Assembly (NCBI GenBank): GCA_001584585.1
Contig: LSYV01000104.1
Coordinates: 63,042-109,631, forward strand
DNA length: 46,590 bases
DNA from: Gonium pectorale
Taxonomy: Eukaryota > Chlorophyta > Chlorophyceae > Chlamydomonadales > Volvocaceae
Reading direction: 5' to 3'
Positions 1 through 9,755 of this stretch are shown piece after piece (the stretch's first letter is position 1; every line of letters starts with the position of its first letter). The notes under the pieces are model-generated. The model had not been told where the DNA came from. It saw only the letters and a program-made list of their open reading frames with translations, and did no database searches. Position numbers and translations under genes: made by a program.

Positions 1-283
1 CCCCGACCCCCGAAGGGCCCCCCGCCCACCCCCCGCCCACCCAGCGCCTCCAGCGCCACCCACCCCCTCTGCTCGGCCCCGGCTCCCACCTGGCGGGGCC
101 CCCTCTCCCGGGACCACCAGCCGCTGCAGCGGCCCTCAGCACTGACGGGGGCGGCTTGAAGGCCGGCACCGCGGGCTTCTTCAGCGACGAGGGCGCCATG
201 AGCTTGGTGTCACCCCAGCCCGTCGCCGCGCCCGCATCGCTGGAGCTGTTCTTGGCCTGAGGAAGGTCGCCGTAAAGGCTCAT
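1..283 (-). CDS. SPF45/DRT111-like splicing factor, N-terminal exon (partial)
   Basis: This is the start of a gene that runs off the left edge. From the ATG at 283 the minus strand reads MSLYGDLP, then a Ser/Asp stretch, W-G-D-T-K-L, and MAPSSLKKPAVPAFKPPPS followed by an Ala-rich run. The order LYGDLP, then TK-MAP-LKKP, then a Pro-rich FxPP segment and VLR is the N-terminal signature I know from plant DRT111/SPF45 (RBM17), a spliceosomal protein with G-patch and RRM domains involved in 3' splice-site choice. Those C-terminal domains lie outside the window. Exon 1 most likely ends at 90 (CCAG|GTGGGAG); the frame stays open leftward but becomes Gly/Pro low-complexity, so 1-89 is probably intron. 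Family identity rests on about 45 residues recalled from homologs, not on a search. Confidence 0.72.
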   Translation of the reverse strand, partial: MSLYGDLPQAKNSSSDAGAATGWGDTKLMAPSSLKKPAVPAFKPPPSVLRAAAAAGGPGRGGPARWEPGPSRGGGWRWRRWVGGGWAGGPSGVG

Positions 284-1640
284 GTTCCTTCGTGCTGGTC
301 CTCGCGGGAACTGGCGGGCTATCCAGTGGGGCCGACAACAGTAGGAACAAAAAAAGACCTCTCACTATCTAACGTCCATTGCTACATATGGCTGATCAGC
401 GTGCACATTGATTCCTTGCGTTGGCGTCGCGGGAAAGTCGGAAGCTGCCGATGAAAGGCGATTGAAAACCACAACCAATAGCACTATCGCGAATCGCGGT
501 CGCTTCCTAGCGTGATTGGAATGATCAGACGCTTGGCCGTACCGTTTCACGCGAGTACTGGCGCCCTCACAGGCGGCCAAGTTCAATGTCTGTGTTGTCA
601 TCAGTGTTGATGGTTTCCTTTGGGGGCCTCGAGGCTACTTGGGGTTTCGGGGGGCACGGTGCCGGGCCCGCAAATCCCGTCCCGGGGCCGTGACCCCGGC
701 CCGCGATTCGGTACGGAGTTGCGCACCAATGCAGGCCTCAGCCCCAAACGGTGCAAGGCTAGACATTGGCTGATGACCGCTCTGCCTACCTCCGTCCCAC
801 CCTTGTTTCCGGTTGTTACGCCAGGTCATGTGTAACGTGACGGCGTGTGGCGAAGTCCGCCTTGTGCCCTTCGGTGTGAATGGTGGGGTACGGCCCGCCC
901 TGAGCGCTTGGTACGCATGTCCCATCGGTGCGAGCGAATGGTGGGGTATGGACTTGGGGATGGGCAAGGCAGTGGAAGCATGAGCACACGAACCCTATCT
1001 GTGGGCCGGGTCGGGAGGGCCCGTCTGCTCACTTCCTTCGCCCCCGCCCCCGCCCCCGCCCCGCTCGCCGCCCCCCACCCACCCCTCTGCGCCCCCCCAC
1101 ACACATCTGCGTTGCACCAAGCCACCGGTCGGTGTCAGTGACGCTACACATCCTTGCTTTGCGAATAAAACAAAACAGAGGCAGGAAACGCCCATTCCGT
1201 GTCGTATCTTTTGTTAAATGCACGCCCGAAGGTGCGACCTTGCCTGTGCTTGGTGGCGCCTGCTGGTGCAAGGGCCTTCTTGGCTCGGTGCAGTGGCATG
1301 GTCACTGAATGAGATGTGGAGACGGAGGACCCGGCGGGCGCTGTGTTCGACGTTACTACGAGTCCGTCGGCGGGCAGCAGGTACGAGATAAGGGGGTGTC
1401 CAGCCCGCCAACCCGGACCGCCGGGCCACCCTCTGGAGCTCTGGAGGTCCGGTCCCGTTTTTCCCATTTAGGGACAGGGAAGAACTATGCAGGTTTGAGA
1501 ATATCAGACAGTCCAGGGCAGAGGCAATACGTGGGTTCCTAATCCGAAGCAGAATGCCCCCGGGGCACGTGCCCCAGTTACGCCCCATGCCGTTCGTGCG
1601 GGTGGGCATCACGCGGGCTGCGGCATCCCTCTACGACGCC
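284..1640. other. Upstream region of the splicing-factor gene; no gene recognised
   Basis: Positions 284-360 are the probable 5' leader and promoter side of the minus-strand gene at 90-283. Beyond that I see only short mutually overlapping open frames on both strands without motifs or consistent splice sites. A Pro-rich C tract lies at 1038-1100. Positions 1217-1235 carry a short match (CACGCCCGAAGGTGCGAC) to the dispersed repeat seen at 9021 and 13161. Confidence 0.5.
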
Positions 1641-4600
1641 CCCACGTGATGCGGGGGATGGTGGACTTGCGATGTGCCAGTGGTGGCGCACGACACTCTT
1701 CAGGGAAAACGGAAAGGCCAAATGCCAGGGTGACGCGGTGGCCGTGTGGTTGCATTTTTGGCTTGATGGTTACATATTCAGGAAGTCGGTATGCGATTGC
1801 GCAAAAAAAGTGCCGAGGTCTCGACACACGCGCACATACCCGGGCTCTCTCACTCTCACACAGAAGTCTCGCTCCGTCTCTCTTCTCTCCTTCATGTACC
1901 AGCCGACCAACCACCAATACCAAAACAAAACGTCCAACAGCAAACAAGCAAACTAAAATAACGCAGCGCACCAAACTCTGCATGCGGGGGGCAATGGAGG
2001 GGATCTCATCTGTACACATTGGGCCTCGGCCGTGCGCAACCCGTACATGTACGGAAATGTACGGCAAACCGTGGTGCGTACGGCGGGGCGATCGCGGCGG
2101 GGGCCCGCGTGCGCCACGTGTGTATGGTACGATGCAGGTATGGGATGAGGCAAGGCGGGCCGCAAGAAAACCCGGAGCAGCGGAATCACGCCACCCCGGA
2201 GGGCACTCCCCCCTGACACACTTCTTGCATCGCCATCTCCGCAACACACGCGAACGCTCGACGGCACGCTTGACCCCGCCCCACAAAGCCGTCGCCGCCC
2301 AACCACAACACCTCTCCCACCCAAACTCTACCAGCCACTTCCCCAAAATGAACGCCAACGCTGACATCTAAAACAGCAAGCAAGGCAAGGCAACGCGAGG
2401 CAAGGCGTGCCAGGCAAAAGGCAGGCCAGCCAGCCCGCGAATGAAATACTGCGCGTTTTTTCGGACAGGGTTGTGGTACAGGGTTTACGTAATAGAGGGC
2501 GGTCCACCGACAATACAGCTGGGACCTGCGGCTCTTCCTCCAAACACTCCAAACACCGATGCGCTGCAAAACAAACAGCCGCCCAAAACGCCACCTTCAA
2601 AAGAATTGCGAAAGGCGAAAGGTGTACAAAAGACGACTACCAAGTAAACCCGTTTCTCAAACCGCGCGGGAGACACAGGCGCGGGCGGGCGGCGGGCAAT
2701 ACTGCTCCGCCGTTCGCACACACACACGCACACACACGATGTACGACAAATGGGGACGCCCGCCCCGCACTTACTCGAGGGGCGTACGGCATCATCAGCT
2801 CGCCGGCAAGACGCCGACGGCCTTGCTTTTAGTGGATGGGACGCAAATAGAGAAAGGGCCGCACAAAGACCGACCCCACAAAAGACCACTATAAATGTGC
2901 ATCGACAACCAAATAGACCCCACGTGATGCAGGCGCGGGCAGCGCGCCGCATCCCCGCCGTCCCACAGCGCCGCGCCGCGGATGGAGGTGCGCGCTGGCA
3001 CCAATTGTTGGGGGCGAAACATGCCTATGGTGGCCCTTCTCCAAAACCCACACACCAACCGTCTTTTCCCATGCACACAAAAACACCAAGAAGGGGGTTT
3101 TGCCACCACGACCGGCAAAAGGGCCAGCCGCATCAAAGGGACAGCCAAATCAAATACGGCCCGACGCGCCATAACTCTCAAAAGAGAGTCATGCTGGACA
3201 GGACCGACAACCAAATGCCCCCACACAAAACGGCTGCCGCTGCAGCGCCGACACCCAACCACTAATATAACACGCTGCCGACCGACCAAATCATCATACC
3301 CCCCACAAAACCCAACAATCGCCCCAAAAGATTCAACGACCCACAAACGGCCCCTCAGCCCCACCTGGAGGCTGCAGTGCAGCGAAACCCTGCACCGGGT
3401 ACAGATAGACAGATAGATAGATACGGCCGATGCGACCCGCACCAACGAAATTTGAACGCCGCGCAGCGGGCCAACTGACAACGGACGAGGACGGTGTTTT
3501 GCGTACAACTCGCGCCGACCAACTCCCAACCTTTGCGGCATCAGCCTCAAAGAGCATGGCGGTAAAAGGTCACAGCGCCCGCGGTGTCGTTGTCCAGATT
3601 GCTCCCTCCCTCTTCTTCATTCGGTACGACCACAACCGATGCGGCATCGGGAAAACGAATGGCAGGACCGCATAACCGCCTGCGGACCTCAACATGCGCA
3701 CGGTGCGTTGCACGCCACACCACCTCAAAACGGCACACTGCCGTACACACACTCGCCGTACACAGTGTGCCATACTCCGTCGCCTCTGCGAGCCACGCAG
3801 CCCCTCCACAGCACCTTTCGCTCCGTCCGTCCGAACGTCGTGCGTCGTACATAACCGCGGGCCGCGCTATGTACACCCCCTCTCGCGAAAGCAAAACTGC
3901 AGACTAAATCGTCGCGCCGCACACGCACGGCACCGCACGTACGGCACTGCACACCGCCGTACAGAAGAGGCGCAGCTGTATTGTGAAGGCCTATTGCAGC
4001 GCATCACAACGACGGAGGCGTAAACCGCAGTATCCGCCGTACAGCAGGTCAAAGAGTCGTCAGAGGATGCACACACACGCGCACACACGCCGTACGTGAT
4101 GCATGTACGACGGACGCGTACGACACGACGACCAAATCATAGCCCAAGAAAAACCGCAAAGAAGCCCGCACACATGCGGCCACCATTGTCTACTCGTATG
4201 AATGCCGCCCCAAGTTTCGGCGCTTTAGGGCTCATGCAGTGCGACAGGCGGGCGCACACAAGCACTGAGACGCAGCCGTACACAGGACGGCCGCGTCGAC
4301 TCGGCGCGGCGACGGCTCCCTCTCTCCTTTGCTCATACGCCTCACGGCCCGCGCATCAACTCACACATGCCACTCGCCGTCATTGCACAGCCGTACCAAC
4401 GACCAGCGGCCAACCAACTAAAAGACGCCTGGCGAAAGGCGGGACGCAGACGCGTAAGTACTCCCCACACACACGCACGCACACACACACGGCAAAAGCA
4501 ACTCGACTCTACGCTGGACAAAATTTGCCACTTTACTGGCTGCACGAAGGCGTGCCGCCAGGAGGCGAGAATAGGGTGGTGGGTAGGACCGGGGCCGGGA

Positions 4601-5135
4601 CCGACGGGACCCAGCGCCCGTACGACGTGAGGCTGAGAGATTTGCCGCATGCCGTACGAGGCCGGGGTCAGTCGGCCCGCAACCCAAGGAGGTCCGCCGC
4701 GCACCCCGCCCTACGGGCAAAAGAAAGACTCAAGTATACGACGAGATTTTCATCAAACGACCCGACCGTGAGCCGCCCCTTTGTAAAGGCGGAGAAGGGG
4801 TACGGGTCCAAGCATGGCCGCCAGCCGGCTTTCCTCAGCGACACAGGCGCCGGGCGAGGCTTTGGCGCCAAATAACCCCCCACAAAAAACGGCATCAAAT
4901 GTGCACACACTCAACTGGCGGAGGCGCAGCCGCCGCGGCCTGCGCCCCACGTGCACAATGCACGGCGGCCGGCCGGCACCCCACGGCGGTGCACCCTCCT
5001 TTATTGACAGCGACAGACGCGTCCGACAGACGCGTTCGGAAATCTGGAAACGAAATAGTTTTTGAAATGCACGGCCGCCGCCGGCACGGTCAGCCCGGAG
5101 CCGACATTGGCCGGCCGCCAACGTTGGATGCGGGC
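1641..5135. other. A+C-rich gene-free stretch, possibly partly PLATZ 3' UTR
   Basis: About 3.5 kb in which the plus strand is visibly rich in A and C and poor in G and T, with many short (CA)n runs and CCGTAC/GTACGG words (for example 2047-2085, 3730-3970, 4090-4125). Open frames of 100-250 codons occur on both strands over the same bases (for example 1609-2367 minus and 1646-2371 plus), which is what skewed composition produces. None has a recognisable domain. The right end adjoins the stop codon of the minus-strand PLATZ gene, so some of this may be its 3' UTR. No minus-strand TGTAA signal was found close to that stop. Confidence 0.5.
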
Positions 5136-8100
5136 TTAGAAGACCGGCGCCTTCTGAGGCAAGCTCCGCTTGCGGCGGCTGAGGCCGCCGGCGGTGGCGG
5201 CGCCGGCGGCGGAAGCCGCGTCCAGCGCAGCCGCCATGCCGGCGCCGAGGCTGGCGCTCCTGTAGGGCATGAGCAGCGCCACGGCCGCCGCGGCGACGGC
5301 GGCGGCCCCGTCGGTGGAGGCGGCGCCGCCGGCACTGGCGGCGCCCTCGAGGCTTGAGCCATCCTCGAGGCTCGCGTCAGGGCTCGCGTCTTGGCGTCCG
5401 GCGAGAACGGGCCGGCGGCCGGTGGGGAAGGAGCGGCGGCGCCTGAGGGAACGAGCGATCGGCAGGGGCATTCAGATTGCGCCTCCCTCAAGTTGACGGG
5501 AAAATGCTGCAAGATCCTACCCCTTGCCGTTAAGCCGATGTCTTAAGACCCTTCCCGAGGAATCTATGCACCCCGCACTGCAAGCCTCCCTATCGCATGG
5601 CCGGCTCACTTGGGCGGGTTCTCGAAGTTGAAGTCGAACCGCTCGTCCTCCGACGATCCACTGCCGTACGAGGCGTCCCGCTCCGGATCCGGATCCACGT
5701 CCGCACCGGCCTCGCTGCCGCCGTCCGACTGCGCCGCCAGCAACGACGCCGCCGCCGCAACCGAAGGCGAGCGCTTCCTGCCGTACAGCGTCAACGCCGC
5801 CGACGAGCCTCCGTACGGCACCGTCTCCTCTCCTGGCTCGCTGCTATCGCCGCCGTCGGCGTCAATGTCGGACGCAGCGGCGGCGGCAGCGGCAGAGCGG
5901 CCGGCATAGACCGCCATCGCCGCCGCAGCGGCGGCGAGGAGACGCTTCCGCGGCAGGCTGGTCGACGGAGACGGGGGCATGTACGGCAGCGTGCCGGCGG
6001 AGGTCGAGGCTCCGCCGGCGGAAGCGCGCGCGCCGCCGCTGCGTGGCGAGACCGCTGCCTGAAGGTCGCTCTCGCAGCCGCCGATGCTGGGGCAGCGGGC
6101 CGCCGCCGCCGTCACGGCCACGTGGCGGCGCGGCGCGGCCGGCGCGGCGCTTGCGGAGGCGGTGGCGGCATCGGCGGAGGCGGCGCCGGCGGTGGCAGCG
6201 GCGCTGGTGGCGGGTCCGGTCTCGCCCTTGGTCAGCGCCTCGACCTGGCGGCATGGAAGGACCAGAGCGGACGGGGCAATATCGGGTGAGAGAACAGGCG
6301 CCGCGCAGGCGGACGTACCCCCACACCCACAATAAAGCCCGATGCGCCGACTGCTCCGCACGTCTAAGCCTCGCGCCCCACAGCTGCACAGCCGCGAAAC
6401 GGAACGGCCCAGATATCCCACCCCTCCCGATGCATCCCTTTCCTTCTTACAACCCTTCTCTTCTGGAACCCCTTTAGGAACCCCTTTCCTTCTTATAACC
6501 GTATTCTACCACTCTTGATGCATCCCTTTCTTCCGCTGTCCCCACCACCCCTGTTCATTGCACCCTAGACGAAATAGCCCGGTGCCCGCGGGTGGGCGAG
6601 CCACTCGCCCCACAGCTCCTCCCCGCCCCATCTCCTGTCCCCTCTCCGCCCCGGCTCCAACAATGCCCAAAGCGCCCATAGCACCCACGGCGCCCTTGGT
6701 CCCCATAGCCCTGGCTACCCCGAGATGGTATTCCCTCCCGCCCCCCGGGCTCCGGCTCCCAGCCCCCTCCCAGCCCCACCTTGCACGCCAGGGAGCAGTA
6801 GGAGAAGCCCTCGCGCAGGTGGCGGTGGCAGGTGGTGCACACGTCCGTGCCGTTGGGGCGGCCCAGCTTGGAGTGCGGGCGGTGGTGCAGAAACATGACC
6901 TTGGCGCTGTTGATAATGTAGTTCTGGGGGGGGGGGGCGGGGAGAGGCGAAGGGGAAAGGTGGGAAGGGCGGGAGAGGGGACAAGGAGATACAAAGGCTG
7001 TTGATATTCCAGTTCTGGTAGGGGGAAGAAGGGGAACGTGGGGATGGAGGGGCAAAGGCGGGTGGGGGGCGGATGAGGAGGGGCTGTGGAGCAAGGGTTG
7101 CGAGACAAGGCGGGGGTGGGCGGGTGAACTGGCGAAGGATATGCGGGGGGCTTGAGGTGGCAAAGCCCGCCTGCTCAGCCAGCCGGAAATCCGTCGGCGC
7201 CGCAAAGAAACGCAAGGTGCGCAAGAAATTGGCAACGCCCCAGGCCGCATGCAGGTACTAACCTGCACACCGGTCGTGTCCACGAACGGGTTGATGTCGC
7301 AGGCGCGCACGACGTCACAGTAGACGTACCGCCGGACCTGGGGTCAAAGGGGCAGACCGGGTGTTGGGCGGGGGCGAACTCATCCGCAAAACCTCAATTT
7401 GATGAAAGCACTTCGCGCACATTTTTGTCGATGGAAAACGTCATAGTCCATTAGTTAATTTGTCAAGAGGCGGACCTGACAGCCCGAGCGACTCACCTGG
7501 ATGACTTGGTGTCCCGCGTGCGCTCCCATGCAGTGCTGGCAGACGCTGTGAGGCTTCACGCAAGAAGTGCAGAAGAACGTGCACTGCACAGAGCAGTAGC
7601 GACAGGGAGCAAAAAAAGGTCGGCAGGTCAGAAGATACTTAATACTATCTCCGCGGGGCCAATTGCACCGGCTCGCGCCAATTGGAGCTCAATTATAAAG
7701 CAGCAGGGACGGTAATCAATGAGGGTCGGCTCTTGGCGCGGGTAGCCGAAGGGCTTTACGCGGCAAGCAGGAAGAGCGAGCGGGCGCCCTGTCGCTCACC
7801 TCGTTCTTCTTGTGGTGACGGTGGCGCTCACAAGGCTGGAAGTAAGTAGCCGACAGGAAGGTCTGGACCCAGGGCGCGCAAGCAGGCACGGCGCTCCTCG
7901 CGGGAGCGCGGCATGCGCTCACAGTTGTCGCGCCCAGCGAGCGCGACCCCGAGGGCTTAGGCGGAAGCTTAGCATTCTCATAGCCGTTGTCGCTGCGCGC
8001 GGGAGGGCGCACAATTGGGTAATTGGGGTTGTCGGAGATACGCTTACTTGTCGCTCGCTTGCCAGCAACGCCGCGCGCATTACTGCACCTGCAGCGCTCC

Positions 8101-8258
8101 TCGGGAGCCGATAGTTCGGAAGCGCACCAAGGCAGCGTGCCCAGCCCAGTCTGCGAGGAGAGCGCCACGAGGCAATGAGCGCGCGGCCTTGCGAGGCCTC
8201 GGCGCGCTGGCCCGGCCAGGCCCCCGAGGCCTAGAATTTTCTGCTGTGACGCGCTCAT
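5136..8258 (-). CDS. PLATZ-family zinc-finger protein, six exons
   Basis: PLATZ proteins are plant and algal zinc-dependent DNA-binding proteins reported to bind A/T-rich sequence and modulate transcription; a nuclear role is inferred. Exons on the minus strand: 8258-7800, 7583-7497, 7337-7263, 6923-6780, 6244-5610, 5442-5136. All junctions are GT-AG and keep phase, giving about 568 aa. The zinc ligands fit the family pattern: C143-x2-H146-x11-C158-x2-C161-x6-C168-x2-C171-x3-H175-x2-H178, then C236-x2-C239-x10-C250-x3-C254, with the conserved DTTGVQ and INSAKVMFL between them. After C254 the protein enters a roughly 300-residue Ala/Ser/Gly-rich tail ending in KAPVF. The zinc core is certain. 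The start is not: the ATG at 8258 is the first in an open frame, but a GTAAGC near 8048 could be a donor, making the first 120 residues uncertain. Typical plant PLATZ proteins are about 200-260 aa. Confidence 0.9.
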
Positions 8259-9755
8259 AACCACTTGCCTTGAAGGGCGTGGGCAGCGCGCAAAGAGGGA
8301 CACCGGTTTGATGGAACATAGCGTATGTTGCGAATTGAAGGCGCTTGGAGTCCCTCTACCAGCGTCCCATACTAGTGTTGCGGCAGGGCTGATAGCGACC
8401 TTTGAATTGTGCGAGCGACTGGGGGCGCCCCGGCAAGGTTAACCGACGACCCCGCGTACGGGACAAATCTAGGGCCCCAGATTCTAGCCCGCTTAAACTC
8501 TGCATGGAGGTGTCAGCTGTGTGCATACATTCTGCTGCGGCGCCTCTGGACGCGACGTGCGCACCGCTCGTGTCCGACGTCCGCCCGAGATATTTTGTTG
8601 TTATGTATCTTCGGGCCTCAAGCGCACTGCGCCGCTGCCCATGCGGGCCCTAGAACGGCGTCGAATAACCTGAATGTCTGCCATGCATCGACAAAAAGCT
8701 GGTTGGGAGATAATTGCTTTTCGCGCTCATCATCGCGCTGGTTCAAAGAAACGCTTCCGGGCCTTGACCAATGCCATGCAAGCCATAAAGGTGCTCCTTG
8801 CATGCGGTTCGGCATGGGCCAGGTGCGGCCCTTCAAATGCGCAAATTGCGGTTCACCTAGTCTCCTCGATGCACGTTCTCGCACTCTGCGCAAGAGGAGG
8901 ATTCATGTGAGGCTGACTCCGGACCTCAAACCTCTGCTGGGGCGAGGGGCGAAGGGGTCCCCCGGGTCCCGGGCTCCGTCTCGGGTCCAACTTGGTTTAC
9001 ACCCCAGCAAAGGTAAGGGGGGCGGGACGAACGTCACATGTCTTGCTCTGTACCCGCCCGCCCTATTGGAAACGTCGCGCCTTCGGGCGTGTATGGCCGT
9101 AGAGGCGGGCTCCCTCTTTCTGTGCAGGTTTCTCTCTTTTTTCAAGATATACGCGGGCGATGACCAGCCCCTTAACGCTGGCTTGTGTAGGCCTTCCGCG
9201 ATTTAGGCAGGCACACTACCGGGGCTGAGCTGCCCGTACGTCACCCGTCGTCTGCTCCCTGGGCTTGCGCGCCCAGGGGTGATGATGTATGCACACTCCC
9301 CTCTCTGTCACAGGGTGTCAACATGATTCCCCCTTGCCCAACCACGGGCATGTGTGCTATGACGCCCGCCTGCCTGGGCTTGGGCTGGGACCCGCCCAAG
9401 CGAGCTGCCCTACCACACCCAACCACAACGACCTTGGGGGCCAATGGCCGGAAGAAAACCACGCCCTCCACACCTCATGGCACACATGCAGCATCAGCGC
9501 CCGACCTGCAGCTCCATGCAGCTCCACGCAGCTCCCTTCATGCCCCGCCTCACCATGGCGCGGTGTTTCCCGCCGGTTCGCGGCGTGGCTCCGAGTCCGT
9601 ACGGCAACAAGAATATTGGCGCGTTCTGGTTCCCGGGCACAGCGATCACACACACAACTGATTTACGGTCACCAACGTTGTTCTGAGACAATCGTAAGGG
9701 ACAACGTTATCTTCCGTTGTCAGCTGTGCCTTTTTAAAGCCCACGTGACGGCAGA
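8259..9755. other. Intergenic region between divergent PLATZ and F-box/ankyrin genes
   Basis: This stretch separates the minus-strand PLATZ gene from the plus-strand F-box/ankyrin gene, so both promoters should lie here. Open frames in it have no motifs. It contains one inverted copy of a dispersed repeat (9021-9115). A small hairpin-capable CCCTGGGC...GCCCAGGG lies near 9257-9277. A T-rich TTTTTAAA lies about 20-25 bases before the F-box ATG and could be a core promoter element, although this is weak. Confidence 0.5.
9021..9115 (-). repeat. Dispersed repeat, copy 1 (inverted)
   Basis: The reverse complement of this segment matches 13161-13250 over about 85-90 bases. It includes CCTCTACGGCCATACACGCC, then CGAAGGCGCGACGTTTC, then a GGGCGGGCGGGTACAGA stretch and ACATGTGACGTTCG, with a few substitutions. 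No coding capacity or target-site duplication was recognised. It may be the end of a transposable element or a short interspersed element. Confidence 0.7.

Noticed and set aside
1609..2371. Overlapping open frames of 240-250 codons on both strands
   Set aside because: Both strands are open over the same bases in skewed sequence, neither translation resembles a protein, and there are no splice or family signals.
5597..6335. Plus-strand Arg/Gly/Ala-rich open frames
   Set aside because: They are antisense shadows of the PLATZ exon 6244-5610, whose frame and splice phases are consistent.
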